From NCBI GenBank assembly GCA_000733355.1, contig JNVV01000001.1, forward strand, positions 1,129,218 to 1,193,217: a stretch of 64,000 nucleotides of DNA, in the 5' to 3' direction. The translations under genes were made by a program, and so were the position numbers. The DNA is from Falciphora oryzae. Its lineage: Eukaryota; Ascomycota; Sordariomycetes; Magnaporthales; Magnaporthaceae. The notes under the pieces are model-generated. The model was not told the DNA's origin. It ran no database searches and saw only the letters and a list, made by a program, of their open reading frames with translations. Positions 35,401-46,905 of this stretch are shown here, piece after piece (the stretch's first letter is position 1; every line of letters begins with the position of its first letter).

Positions 35401-35642
35401 CCGGGTCGGCGGTACATACCTTACCTAGCTGGCCAACGAGGTGGCTTTGCTAAGGAAGGGAGGGGGCACGTAACAACTGCAAGGCTAGTTACCGTGCATT
35501 GGCAAAGATCGGGCTTTGCTGCGTTCAGACACTAGCACCACACACCGACTACCGTTCCGACATTGAAAGAAGGTGAGAGAACAAGAGAGACAGGGAAAGG
35601 ATAAAAAAGAGAGGAGAAGGACAAGAAAAACAAGAACCAACA
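32414..35642. other. 3.2-kb gene-poor region
   Basis: Holds the unresolved 5' end of the methyltransferase gene on the left and the promoter/leader of the decarboxylase on the right. There is a T-rich stretch near 33705-33800. A purine-rich leader (about 35565-35640) directly precedes the decarboxylase ATG. The open frames here look random. Confidence 0.5.
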
Positions 35643-37370
35643 ATGTCGGGATCGAGCGACCCAGCCGGCGACGACTTCTTGCGCGCGGCATATTCCCGCC
35701 TGCGCGACGCCGTCGATGCCTGGGATGGCGACAGCACACTCCCTACGCCCCGTGCCCTCGAGGCCGCCGCACTGGCACTGCCCCGCCCCGGGTCGCCCTC
35801 GTACCTGGCCGGGATGGGGGCTGAAGCCGCGATGGAGCATCTCCGCGGCGAGCTGCTGCCGGCCCTGACCGGCCAGAACGTGAGCGGGCGCTACTACGGC
35901 TTCGTCACGGGATCCACGCTGCCCGTAGCCGAGGCGGCCGACAATATGGTCGCCGCCATGGACCAGAACGTCCAAGTCCATCTGCCTGCCCAGACCGTCT
36001 GCACCGACGTTGAAGACGCGGCCCTAGCCATGCTCGCGTCGCTGCTCCGTCTCGACCCCAAGGCCTGGCCCGGCCGCACCTTTAGCACGGGCGCCACTGC
36101 TAGCAACATACTCGGCTTGGCTTGCGGCAGGGAGGCCGTCATCGCCCGGCGTCTAGCGGCCACTTCGCCCGATTCCGGGGAAGACTGGAGCCCCGACGCT
36201 GTCGGCCAGCTCGGCCTCCTGCGTGCTTGCGCCAAAGCCGGCATCAACGAGATCCAGGTGCTCACTAGTGCCGGCCACAGCTCACTATCCAAGGCGGCTT
36301 CCATCGTTGGACTGGGCCGGGACTCAGTCAAGGAGCTGCCACTAAGCGCCGAGGAGCCCTACCGGCTGGACATAGCGGCCGTCGAGAGAGAAGCCGCTAA
36401 AGAGGGCGTCGCCACCATCATCTCGGTCAGTGCCGGCGAGGTCAACACAGGCAGGTTCGCCGTCGTGGGCCGGCAAGACATGGAGCAACTCAGAGCCATA
36501 GCAGATCGATACAAGGCCTGGATCCATGTAGATGGCGGTACTGTTGTCCTTTTTTTACCGCCGACCTCCTCTGAGATTCCCTTGGCGGCGCGCCCAACTA
36601 ACATGTCAACACTAGCTTTTGGCATATTTGCGAGGGCTCTTCCGAAAACGAGCGAGTTCTCTCGTATCCACGATGCCGTCTCGGGGCTTGATCTCGCCGA
36701 CAGCATCACCGGTGATGGGCACAAGATTTTAAATGTGGTAGGTTGAGCTCTCACCCTTGATTTCCAGTGAGGGTTGCCATCATGTGAAGGACACTTAGGC
36801 TCACGCTTTGTGCCAATCAACTTCTTTCTTTCCACCGCAAAGCCGTACGACAACGGCTTTTTCTTCGCCCGCAATGCCACAGTGCAGTCGCAGGTTTTCA
36901 AGAACACCAATGCGGCCTACCTGGCGCCCTCAGGCTCGGGCGGTGCCCCGATCCAGAGCCCCCTGAATATCGGCATGGAGAACTCGCGCCGGTTCCGCGC
37001 CCTGCCTGTTTACGCCGTCCTGGTCAGCGAGGGAAGAGAGGGCCTCGAGGGGATGCTGGCGCGCATGGTCAGGATGGCACGCAAGGTCGCCGCTTACGTG
37101 CGCGCATCACCCTACTACGAGCTGCTGCCCGACGACGGCATCGACCCAGTCGAGGCGACTCACATCGTCGTGCTGTTCAAGGCCAAGGATGAGACAGTGA
37201 ACAAGCAGCTGGTGCATAAGATCAACGCGACCAGAAGGATGTACGTGTCCCCCACCGTGTGGAGGGGGATGACTTGCACGCGCTTGGCAGTCAGCAGCTG
37301 GAAAGTCGACGTCGAAAAGGACATGGTCGTGGTCGAGGACGTTCTCGGCTCGATTGCGCAGGGCCAATAG
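35643..37370 (+). CDS. PLP-dependent group II decarboxylase
   Basis: Three exons, 35643-36537, 36616-36737 and 36843-37370, giving 514 residues. Splicing creates WIHVDG-AFGIFARA and DGHKILNV-PYDNGFFF, both hallmarks of the aromatic-amino-acid/glutamate decarboxylase superfamily. Lys335 in GHKILNV is the expected Schiff-base lysine for pyridoxal phosphate; the Asp in HVDG should contact the pyridine ring. FSTGATASNILGLACGRE is the usual phosphate-binding Thr/Gly region. No signal peptide, so cytosolic. The substrate cannot be told from motifs; amino acids such as tyrosine, tryptophan or a related compound are possible. Intron 1 is 78 nt, in frame and stop-free, so retention would insert 26 residues into the active-site region. 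The ATG follows a purine-rich leader. No biosynthetic partners are obvious nearby. Confidence 0.92.
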
Positions 37371-37798
37371 GGAGCCCTGGCTCTCTTCTGAGATCCTTTC
37401 CTGGCGCGCAGCAGCCTGGATTCATGCAATGCCCCCCAGCTCAGCCCCATAATCCTTTTTTGCAGGCGCAGTAGCTTGCTGACTGCCAAGCCTGGTTGGG
37501 CGACTGCTTCCCTGCCTATTTGCCCCTTTTTTGGCAGCAATAAGATACGATGGTCTTTTCTTTTCCCCTCTCGTGTTACAGCTGGTAGCGTCAAAGCGTT
37601 CTAGAAGACTCATATCTGGGGCCTGGGTTTGCATGATGACACCTTGTTCCTTGCCCGACGATCGAACCGTATATCTCTCGGCGACAGCCTGACATGGGCT
37701 GTCTGTCGACTTTCAATCTGTCAAACTTTTCCGGAAGCAATCTCCACCGATCATCCGTCCTATATGTCCTTCCCGCGACGCATTCGGTATAAAACGCA
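37371..37798. other. Intergenic, no gene seen
   Basis: 428 bp between the decarboxylase and the small membrane protein, both on the plus strand. It must contain the terminator of one and the promoter of the other. Confidence 0.5.
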
Positions 37799-38473
37799 AT
37801 GTCTACTAGCCAGGCCTCGACACCGACGCGAGTCGCCGCAATAGCCTCCGAGACCACGCCTCTGCTCGCGGGTGCCGAGCAGGACGCGGCGGGCTCGCAG
37901 CCGACACAAGTGCCGTCGCCAAGTCCTGAGCAGACGGCCGAGCCTCCTCCGCCGCGGCGGCCCTGGGGCATCATCACCTGGTCGTACCTGTCGCTGCTCC
38001 TCTCCCTTCTCTCCGGTGGCTTCCTGGCCGCCTTTTTTGTCATATACGAGGCGCAAGATGCTCGCGACAGGCCCTCCTACTGGTGGGTGCGTGAGTGCGC
38101 AACAAACGACATATTCCTGGTAAGCGACCTGACTGGGCAGCCATAGTGAGAACAACAGGATTATCGCACCACGGGCAGGACTGTGGCTGACATCACATCA
38201 AATGCCCGCCAAAAGGCCATCTTTGCCGCCGTGTTATCGGGCCTCAACCTGCTCCGGCTGCACAGACACAACAGGCCGCTGTGGCTGAGCGTCAACCTCG
38301 CGGCCGACATGGCGCTCGTCTTCTTCCTCTTCGTCTTCACGGCCCAGTCGTGGAGCGACGCGTTCAGGAGGGAGTGCAACCCGCGCACCAAGCGGCCCAG
38401 GTGCAACGACGTCGCCGTCGTGCTAGAGACTGTCCTCCGCATCGGGTACATCTCGTGCTTTGCGCTTGCGTAA
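37799..38473 (+). CDS. Small multi-pass membrane protein, unknown family
   Basis: Two exons, 37799-38119 and 38159-38473, with a 39-nt intron (GTAAGC donor, AACAG acceptor), giving 211 residues. The first 52 residues are Ser/Thr/Pro/Ala-rich. Hydrophobic segments follow: WSYLSLLLSLLSGGFLAAFF, a weaker one around KAIFAAVLSGLNLL, then SVNLAADMALVFFLFVFTA, and the C-terminal VLETVLRIGYISCFALA. The pattern suggests three or four membrane helices with a cytosolic N-terminus, like small fungal MARVEL-like or unnamed membrane proteins. I do not recognise the family. The end may be longer: a GTAAGA donor overlaps the stop and a CATTGGCAG acceptor follows at about 38521, which would add some 15 residues. 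The intron is short for a fungus, a further caution. Confidence 0.72.
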
Positions 38474-39207
38474 GAGCCATTTCTCTCCTTTTATTTTTGC
38501 CTATCCGGGCTTCTCATTGGCAGGACCAGAGAAAGCATATTCCGAATAAGGATCCGACACTAATTCGGATTACTTGTCCCGCGGGCCCAGATTCACACAC
38601 TTGGTTCTGACCGTGAAGCGGCTGCGCGCCGTGTTGGGAGCGGCCTGCCTGCTCATCGCCAACCGGGGGGACAGCTGGTCTGTGCCGGCCGGTCAGCTCA
38701 CGTTTGAGTTTAGCATCAAGCTCTTGCGGCAGGGAGAGCGAGACGGGCAGCGGGCCGTGGGAGAAACTGCTGCGAGTGCTGGAGGCGGGCGGGAGTGAGG
38801 CGCTGGGCATGCGTCGTTGTAGGGCAGGGTTGGATTATAGGATTCGACGTTATTTGATTGGAATGTTGATGCCGCTATTTGACTGGAATGCTCAACGAGG
38901 CAATCGGCAATCGGAGGATATAAGAGCCCCTGAGGGAGGCTTAGGAGGGCGCCGACTGGCCCCACATTCGGCGTCCGGCGCTGCCAAGAGTCGGCGCCGA
39001 ACCGCCGAACGTTCGGAGGGCGACGCCGGCATCGTTGGGTGACCGACCGTGCAACCAAGCTATAAATCAAACATGAGCATCGATGTCTTCTCTTTTCTGC
39101 TTCTTTCTCTGCCACTTGCATACTTCATATATCAGTTAGAAATCCTGGTCGCCTAACACGACGAAATAGACAGCACAAGTCAAGGGGCTCAGCATCGGTA
39201 ACAAGCC
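38474..39207. other. Intergenic, no gene seen
   Basis: 3' flank of the membrane protein gene and promoter of the reductase gene. A possible extra 3' exon of the membrane protein gene is the only coding hint. Confidence 0.5.
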
Positions 39208-40494
39208 ATGTCTCCGTCTCCCGAAATCCCCTCGACAATGAGGGCGCTCGTCGCGCCCAAATACTGCAAGCCCGACGCCGTAAGCGGCCTTTTGGCAACT
39301 CTTTTTTTCTGTCTCCCCAACTGTCTGATAGATGATGCTAAACAACACTCGCCCACCCACACACAGTACGAGGTCCAAACAATCCCCGTCCCAAAGATAG
39401 CCAGGCCAGAAGACTGCCTGATCCGCGTCCATGCGGCGGCTTCAGGGACTGGCGAGACACAGCGCGCGGTTGGCGCCTTTCGCCTTTTGACCCCTGCCGA
39501 GTGAGCGCTGTTTTTCTGTCCTTCATCCAGCACGCCTGTATCAATGCAGTTCTCGGCTGACCGGTCCGCCCCCCTCTTCAGATTCCCCTGCACCATCGGG
39601 ATGGAGGGCAGCGGCGTCGTCGTGGCCGTCGGCAGCGGCGTCAAGTCCCTCAAGGTCGGCGACGCGGTCATGGGCGGCCGCTTTCCCCGCCCCGTCTTCC
39701 CCAGCCCGTACGAAGGCTGGATCGCCGAGTACACCGTCTGCGCCGAGAACCTGCTGGTGCTGAAGCCGCCGAACGTCAGCTTCGAGGAGGCCGCCTGCCT
39801 GACTGGCTCGACCGTAACGGCCTACCAGTGCTTCAGGAAGGGCCTCGACCTTATGAAGCTGCCGCCGGGAGAGTCGTCGCTCGAGGGCAAAACCGTTTTC
39901 GTCCCCGGCGCCCTTTCCGCCACCGGCGGCGTCGGCGTGCAGATGGCCAAGAACGTCTACGGCGCCGACAAGGTCATCAGCACCGTCTCGACGCCCAAGC
40001 TGCCCCTCGTGGAGCGCCACCTGGGGCCCGGCGTCGTCGACCAGCTGATCGACTACAAGACCCAGGGCGTCGCCAAGGAGGTCGGAAAGGGGACCGTCGA
40101 TCTCGTGTACAACACGCAATGGGTCTTGGAAAGCACCTTTCCGCTCTTGAACCCCAAGACCGGCGTCGTCGTGACCATTGCGAGCATCCCCCACCCGGAC
40201 GGGATGCGTGACGCCATCGGAAAGGTGCCGCTTGTTCTCGCCGCCATCCTGACGATTGCCCAGTGGTGGTACGATTGGAAGATGAGGGGCACCAACATTC
40301 AGAGACTTTTCATTTCTGGGAATCCTGGATGTCGGGAAGACCTGGAGCAGTGCGTCGAGCTCGTTGCGCGGGGCAAAATCAAGGCCGTCAAGACGGTTGT
40401 GAGCTTCAGCGACCTCAAAACCATGCGGTCCGAGCTGTCCAAGGTTTATTCGGGTAAAGGTGGACTGGGAGCCGTGGTAGTCAAGATTGTTTGA
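39208..40494 (+). CDS. MDR-family enoyl/quinone reductase
   Basis: Three exons, 39208-39279, 39367-39500 and 39582-40494 (introns 87 and 81 nt), giving 372 residues. The N-terminal GroES-like domain includes FPCTIGMEGSGVVVAVGSGV and a GDAVMG turn. The Rossmann-fold domain has the nucleotide loop VPGALSATGGVGVQMAKNV. The clustered cysteines of the structural zinc site are absent, so this is a zinc-independent medium-chain reductase. It resembles NADPH:quinone oxidoreductases and the trans-acting enoyl reductases found with some polyketide synthases. No polyketide synthase is in this window, so a stand-alone NADPH-dependent reductase is more likely. Substrate unknown. It is convergent with POLK, the stop codons being 119 bp apart. 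Confidence 0.9.
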
Positions 40495-40613
40495 ACGCGG
40501 ATGTCCGTTGGTGCTTGTGTCATACAAGGGGAATAAGTACATGGGCGACGGGAGAGCTAGAATGTACGAGGGAGTGTGTGAAGGGTGAGGTTGGTGTATA
40601 ATTGTATTCTCGT

Positions 40614-42611
40614 TCATCCAAAGCATAGCCGCTTCTGCCTCGGGTCTTCCGAGCCTCCTCTTGTGCGTTTCCGCTCAGGCAGGGACTTGGCGCGTTTAGG
40701 CTCCGGAGCTGGGGCCTCGCTTGCGGACCGTTCTCGTGTCTCTTGCTGGACCGTGTCTCGTATGGCTTGTCTCGACAGACAGGCATCGATATGCTCGTTG
40801 AATTCTTTATCATTCACACTTTGCGGGCGCCCACATACCGGACAGTCCCACCGCTCCTCTGCAGGAGGAGGCCTTTTAGATGCTGGTATGGGATTTGGGA
40901 GGATCTCCTTTCCGTGCCCGCGAGATGGGCTCGACTCTTGGAGCTGCGGCCTTTCCTGATCTGCGCCAGGTGTATCCAGTTCCTCAGCAGGCCATTGCTC
41001 CCAGCCGTCGTCCCCGATCAGGGAGCCATCGCCCAGCGCGCCTGGGCCAACCGGGCTGTCCTGCCGGTCTCCATCGCCAGACTCGCCTCGACTTGGTTTG
41101 AGGCCGAAGAAGGACATTGTGTCTGGCTTTTTTGTGCTGACTAGGTTGGTGCAGCGCAGTCCCAGCAGGCGACAAGTGAGGCGTGGAAACTCCTTCTCTA
41201 GCTTCGCAAGCATTGGCAGCGCAAACTTGTAGAGGTCGTCGGCGAGCTGGACGGACCTCGGGAGGATGACCTGGCGAGTGAGGACCTCGAACGTGGCGAG
41301 CTTGATCTTCAAAGCCAGGGTCCGCCCCCTGCATTCGGCCTTTTTCATGTCCTTCTCGAGTTCTCCAGCGATCCATCTCATCTTTTCCCTGAGCTTCTGG
41401 CCGTTGCTGATGTCCGAGAAGGTGCTCTCTGTGCCGACACTTTTCCGTTCGTACTCCTCGGCGGGCCGGATGTTCGTCCTGCCCAGCCCGAGGTAGCAGT
41501 CGACCAGAAACCTGAAGGCCTTCTCGCCGAACAGCCGCGTCAAGTACTTGCGCTCCGGGTAGACGTCGCCGCAGGTGACGACGCCGACGGCCGCGAGCTC
41601 CCTCTCAAACACTCTCCCGATGCCGTTAACCTTGCGGCACGGCAAGTTGCGCATAAAATCCATAATGGCCAAGCGCTCGTTGGGGAGAACGAACTGGCCG
41701 TTGGGCTTGTTCATGTTTGAGCAGATCTTGGCCAGCTTCGCGTTGGCCGCGATGCCGGCCGAGACGGTGATCCTGGTCCGCTGGTGGACCTCGGCGCGCA
41801 TCTGCTCCACGACCTCGGCGGGCCCCATGTTGTGATCTGCGCAGTACTGCGTGATGTTAAGGTATGCCTCGTCGATACTAGCACTTTCGAACCGAGCATC
41901 GTACTCAGCCAGCACCTCGCGCACCTCTGCGGCCTTGGCGTTGTACTTGTCGAAGTTGAGCCGCAGGAGGACCAACTCTGGGCATATCTTCTTGGCTTTT
42001 TCACGTTGTTGGTGAGCGCTCGCCAAACGAGCAAAGGACAGAAAGGTACCAGGTACTCACCAACGAAGCCGGCCATGCCGGAGCGGATCCCAAACTTGCG
42101 AGCAACGTAATTGCATGTGGTCAGGACGCCGCCGCCCACAGCGAAGGGGATGTCGGCAAGCTCGGGCCGATCAAGCTGCTCGCAGGCGGCATAAAAGGCG
42201 TCGGCGTCGATGTGGACAATGTACTGGCTCAGGTCCCGGCCCAGCTCGCGCTCCGCGATCCAGACGTCGGCGACTCGGACATCCCGAGACAGATCCAGCG
42301 TGTCAAGATGCGCCTTCTTCTGTTTGATGCGTTCGATCTTCTCGGTCAGGTTCTGGTCCCGCTCCGCCTCCCGAGCAAAGAACTTGGACCCCTTGGACGC
42401 ATTGTAGATGATCTCTGATATCTGCGTGGAACGGTCAGCCGACGGGAACGAAAAAACTTGAGTACCCTAACAAACCTACCTTGGACTGATCCACAGAGCC
42501 CTGACCGGCCTTGAGGAGCGACGGCCCGAGAAGCGAGTATTTCAGGGTCTCGTGCTGCCCCTCGCCACCGCTAGCGCCAGCGCCATTTCCTGTGTCCTCG
42601 GCCTCGGCCAT
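40614..42611 (-). CDS. POLK: DNA polymerase kappa (Y-family, DinB type)
   Basis: Three exons, 42611-42480, 42421-42061 and 41995-40614 (introns 58 and 65 nt), giving 624 residues. The second junction restores GFVAKKICPELVLLR, conserved in pol kappa. It performs error-prone translesion synthesis past bulky minor-groove adducts in the nucleus. Catalytic metal ligands are visible: D116 in YIVHIDADAFYAACEQLD and D206/E207 in SIDEAYLN. Palm, thumb (a helix-hairpin-helix near LPCRKVNGIGRVFE) and little-finger domains follow in the usual order. A C2HC ubiquitin-binding UBZ finger sits near the end (C549, C552, H566, C570), and a basic nuclear-localisation-like tail follows. The stretch DTMSFFGLK could be a weak PCNA contact. 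Length and motifs are complete. Confidence 0.96.
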
Positions 42612-43183
42612 TTCTAAGAAAATGTCATGAAAACATGAGAATTGTCATTCGGTTGGGATGCTGATGGAGGTAACGTGGATTGACGATGCACATGTGTTTA
42701 CGCGCTCGGAGGGCAAACGCGATGTCAGGTGTCAGCTTGCGGATTTAGGCGTTAAGTCCCGGCTCAGGCGCTGGAGCCTAGACGCACCGGACAGACCCCC
42801 TTGGGGATGGATCCCTGGCTTCAGCCAACCATGAGACGGTTTTGGGCGTGATCCCGACGGACATGCAGAAGACCAATGCGCAATAGTTATTTGTATCATT
42901 GAGACGGAACATCTGATAGGTTCTCTGGGATGAATCACAAGACGCTTCGGGCAAACGCTGCCACTTCATATTTCCACGACTATGCCGATTGTCCGCGAAA
43001 TCCCTACAAAAAAAAAAAAAAAAAAAAAAAACTCAGACTAAAACACCACCCAGAACCCGCTACTGGCAATCATTGATGCCATTGATCCCCTTGATCCAAC
43101 CCATACCCATGACGCCAAAGCTAGCAAATAGCAAGAAGCACAAAACATTATAATAGCAGAGACAGCGAAGCCCCATATAGATA
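42612..43183. other. Intergenic with poly(A) tract
   Basis: Promoter of POLK and 3' flank of the next minus-strand gene. Contains an A run at 43008-43031. Confidence 0.55.
43008..43031 (+). repeat. Poly(A) homopolymer, 24 nt
   Basis: An uninterrupted run of 24 adenines between two minus-strand genes. Confidence 0.9.
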
Positions 43184-43828
43184 TCAACCAAAATGGAGGC
43201 CACCGCCCCAGCGACCTGGACCGACAGCCCGTCCAGCGCACGCCAGGCATTCCCTGTTGACGCCGAGATTGCTGACGGAGCAGGAGAAGCAGACCGTCTT
43301 CCCGCAGCTGCTGCAACCGCACCAGCTGTCTCCATCTACATCCATCGCATCACCGTCCTCACCGCGCAGATCCCTGCTGCAGTCCTCACAGCCGGTCACG
43401 CAGTCGCGTGGTGTTGTTTGTGGCGACATTGGTGGTAGTGTTTGTGCGGCCCGGCTCTGCTTCGGGAGCTTCCAGAAGCTGTGCAGGGAGGTCTGGCGGG
43501 AGGCGGTGGTGGCGGGGGCGGCGAATGGTTGTTGTCTTTGTTGGCACTCTGTTGGGAGGGGTGACTCTGGCTGGGCGCTCTGGCGTTGGGCCGAGTACAG
43601 GAGGTCCAGGGTGTTGCGGTGGATCTCCTGTTCCGAAGGCCGGTTGTCCCGGAAGCGCTTCATGGTCCGACCGCCGACATTGGAGGGAGTCGGGGAACGT
43701 GCAGAGGGGAACAGGTTGACCCCGGCCGCTGGGAAGGAGAAAAACGAGTCGTTGGGGCGTGGTGGTGACGAAAGTTGGCTGCTGAACGACAGCTCCGACT
43801 CGGATCGCTTGCGCTTGAGGATGGCCAT
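43184..43828 (-). CDS. Conserved fungal Cys-rich protein with PIP box
   Basis: Intronless, 214 residues, ATG at 43828. The N-terminus is MAILKRKRSESELSFS, followed by a Ser/Pro-rich region and RTMKRFRDNRPSEQEIHRNT. In the middle, QTSLHSFW fits the PCNA-interacting consensus Qxx(L/I/M)xx(F/Y)(F/W). The C-terminal half has a Cys cluster (CEDC, WCGCSSCGK, CFSCSVSNLG, CLACAG) likely to bind one or two zinc ions. I recall a conserved but unnamed fungal family of this shape. It is a nuclear protein by its basic N-terminus. A link to replication or repair is inferred from the PIP box and from its position next to POLK, not shown. The overlapping plus-strand open frame (43257-43853) is a GC-bias shadow. 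Confidence 0.82.
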   Translation of the reverse strand: MAILKRKRSESELSFSSQLSSPPRPNDSFFSFPAAGVNLFPSARSPTPSNVGGRTMKRFRDNRPSEQEIHRNTLDLLYSAQRQSAQPESPLPTECQQRQQPFAAPATTASRQTSLHSFWKLPKQSRAAQTLPPMSPQTTPRDCVTGCEDCSRDLRGEDGDAMDVDGDSWCGCSSCGKTVCFSCSVSNLGVNRECLACAGRAVGPGRWGGGLHFG

Positions 43829-44470
43829 GGTTGTGGTGGTGGTTGTGGTTTGATGAGGGATGAAGATGTGTCGGCAGACGTGCGCTTCGATACGATGTCC
43901 GGTATAGCGCTAGTAGGGCGTATATATCCGGAAAGAATCAATCAATTGCTTTTAAGATGGATGAATCGGCTGAGTTGCCGGGGCGGGTAGGGTTTCCAAG
44001 ACAATTGGTTGTGTGAGTGAATATGGAGAGAGTGGTGCTCAGAAAAACGCAAGCTTCTGGGAGCGAGCGGGAGGCTCAAATATTCGCGGGACGCCAAATT
44101 CAGCCCCCTAAACTTGACGCGACTTGGTGGAGCGCTTCGCGTAAAGTGCGACGCGGGGACCCCTGCAGCAATTGAATGGCGTTGCACAGCACTGAGCGTC
44201 ACGTCTCGTTAGCGCGTCGTGCAGACGGCGTCTGTGCGCTCCCGTCGACCGGGATCTAGGCATTTGTGGTTCAATAAATAGGAGAAGTCAACACCATCGT
44301 GATGCAAGTGACAAGGCACGATTTCTTGCTTGCACAGGTCCAGCGCTGCAGCCAATAACTTCTTATCGATTGCCCGCCAGACTTGATTTTTTTTTTTTCT
44401 TCTCAATATCACGCCCTATACCGTCCTCGGAGAGCATCTCGTGATCGACTTGGCCAACCCCTCCTCAGTC
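43829..44470. other. Intergenic, no gene seen
   Basis: Promoter of the PIP-box protein gene and 3' flank of the TRK gene. Nothing else recognised. Confidence 0.5.
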
Positions 44471-46770
44471 TCAGATGCCAACGCTGAGCCTCCGCCCCGT
44501 GGTCATGCTGACGGTCCTCCGGATCCGGTGGTCCTCCTCCTCGTCCATGTGGAGCTGCTCGCCCGGCAGCCGGACGGCCCCGTCCAGCGCGACGGGCAAG
44601 CCGCGGTGGCGGCCGCGCAGCATCACCAGGCAGAGCACCAGCTTGGCCGAGGGGTGCCAGCCGCCGCAAAAGCTGAAGCTGTCGAAGGGCACGCCAACAC
44701 TGATGCCGACGCAGCCGTAGGCCGAAACGACCTCAAAGATGACGTTGAAGGCACTCCACGCCACCGGGTCCCCCAGGAAGTGCGCCGTCTCGATGGTCGT
44801 GATCACTAGCACCGCTAGCACGAGCCACCAGATGTCGTGCGCGAGCTGCCCGTGTATCTGCTGCGAGATGAAGCTGATGCGCGTCGGCGCCGACGCGTTC
44901 CGCCCGACGACTCCGACTCCGTACCACGGCGTAAAGGCCCGCTGTAGCGCCTGTCCGAGCTCGACCACTGGCTGGCGCTTGGTTTCGTTTGCGTCCACCG
45001 CCGAGCCTTGAGATATGACATGCATGCTTCCCACCTCGGGGTCGAACATGGATGCCCCCTGCTCGCCCGCATAAATTCCCAGGCTTCGCTCCTCATACAC
45101 GTTCGAGTGACGCATCGTAATGACTACAGGATAGACGGACACTGAGAAGTGCCAGGGGCAAGGCACCGGGTTAGACACTTGACGGATCACAGGGCGAGGC
45201 ATGTCCAGAGACCCTCAACGGTGAGCGCGCTTCACTCACCGTACATCATGATCACGTAGAGAATCTGAAGTCCGATGTAGACTTTGGCAACGGGTACCAC
45301 GGAAAACCCGCCGGAGCGAACGGCGACCGCTTGGAACAGGCCATCCAACACGCGTGCGCCTTTCGGAATGCTCTCGATAATAGGGTTCCCCAAGTTCAAC
45401 AACTCAAAGGCGACCCAGTCGATCGAGTTGAGTAGCACGACCATAAAGAGCAGCCACCAGGTCGGACGAGACGGGAACAGATTCGTGTAAACCCGACGCG
45501 GATACCTGAGGATGAACTCCAGAGTGGCCTTGAAGTCGACAAACGCATCTTCGCTGGTCGTCCTTTTCAGCAGCGCAAGCCAGGCCCAGAAGATCAGCCG
45601 CAAGAAGATGGGATAAGCCGTGTTCCCCGCAAGAATCAGCACCGCCATCGTAATCAGGACAAAGGTCGCCTGGTCGAACGGGATCATGTTGGCGTCGAGC
45701 AGGGTCATGCCCGAGTTGTTGAAGGCGGAAACGCCGTTGAAGATGCCGAGCCACCACGGGTCGATGCCGTTGGCGAGAGCCACGCCGGGCTTGTTCAGGG
45801 CTATCCAGGCCCCCAGGGCGAGGCACCCGACCAGCTGCCAGATCGCAAAATACAGAGGGACGACCGCCGCGAGCACCTTGAGGGCGCGGTACTCGGAGCC
45901 GCCTAGCTGCTCGCGCTCCTCGCTGCTGAGGCTGTGGAACTGCCCGTTGCGCCCCGCCGGCGTCCAGTCCAGGAACGCGCGCACGCCGCTGCCGGGCCGC
46001 GAGCTCTCGTTCTTGTCCGCCGCCGCCGTCGACGCGCCAGGGCCAGTGCTCATCCTGCGCGGAGGCCTCCTCCGCAGGGGGGCGCTGTTGGCCCCGTCGG
46101 CGGATATTATGCGACCTCCCTCGGCCGCCCCTGGAGACGCAGACGTTTCGAAAGCAGCGGCACCACCGACCGAGAGGCCCCCCGTCTCAGCAAGACCCAC
46201 GGCCACGTCAGCTGGAGTTTTATTATCCCCTCGACTCGAACGCGGCCGCCGCTGGAGGCTGCCCGCGCGCCCGGCCGCTCGGGGGTCCTCAACGGGACGG
46301 GCCGACCGGGATCTGGACCGGGGTGCGACACGAGATAGGAGATACTCGACGGCGGCCGCGGGGGTGGTGGCGCAGCAGTGCGGACCCCTGGCGCCGACAA
46401 CGTCGTCAAAGCGCCGTTCAAACGCGCGTTTGCGAGCCAAAACCGTCCAAATAGAAACCCAGATGGGGCCGCCAAACATTATGAGGAGGAACAGCATGGC
46501 CTGCTGCCACGTGTTTAGCTGGCTAAGGTTGACCGTGTTCAGGCCAGCCCCGGTCATGGCCGAGACGACGAGGAAGAGGCTGTCGACATAGCTGACGCGG
46601 AAGCCCCTGCCCGAGGAGCCCCAGAAGATGACCGAAGATGCAAGGCACACGCCCACAAAGTAGGCATAGTGGCATGTAATAAATGTTAGAGGAGGCAGCA
46701 GCCCTTGGAGGCGCCCGAGAATCCGGGCTGGGATTGCGGCATTTTCGGCGCGTCCATCGCCATGTCTCAT
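44471..46770 (-). CDS. TRK1: TRK-family potassium transporter
   Basis: Two exons, 46770-45240 and 45141-44471, with a 98-nt intron splicing MMY-VSVYPVVITMRHSNVYEE, giving 733 residues. It imports K+ across the plasma membrane. The four pore loops of the TRK fold are visible, each with its glycine: SAMTGAGLNT, FNNSGMTLL, VRSGGFSVV and AYGCVGISVG. Eight or more membrane helices surround them. As in other fungal TRKs, a long hydrophilic, Ser/Arg-rich loop (about residues 125-300) lies between the first two pore repeats. It is shorter than in yeast Trk1. The C-terminus carries MLRGRHRGLPVALD, conserved in the family. The ATG at 46770 leaves only about 25 residues before the first helix, so a longer N-terminus through an upstream exon cannot be excluded. 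Confidence 0.93.
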
Positions 46771-46872
46771 AACTCAACAAAACTTAACCGGTAAGGGGTT
46801 GTAGATGGTAGCAAATCAGAGGAACCGAGGTGCGTGCAACCACCGACTGTCGTGAGACGATAGTTAGCGCGC

Positions 46873-46905
<33 letters not shown>

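Noticed and set aside
35643..40494. Possible secondary-metabolite cluster (decarboxylase, membrane protein, enoyl-reductase-like protein; methyltransferase nearby)
   Set aside because: No synthase or pathway regulator lies in the window, and the neighbours are housekeeping genes such as POLK.
43257..43853. 198-codon plus-strand frame
   Set aside because: Antisense of the PIP-box protein, which has the recognisable motifs.
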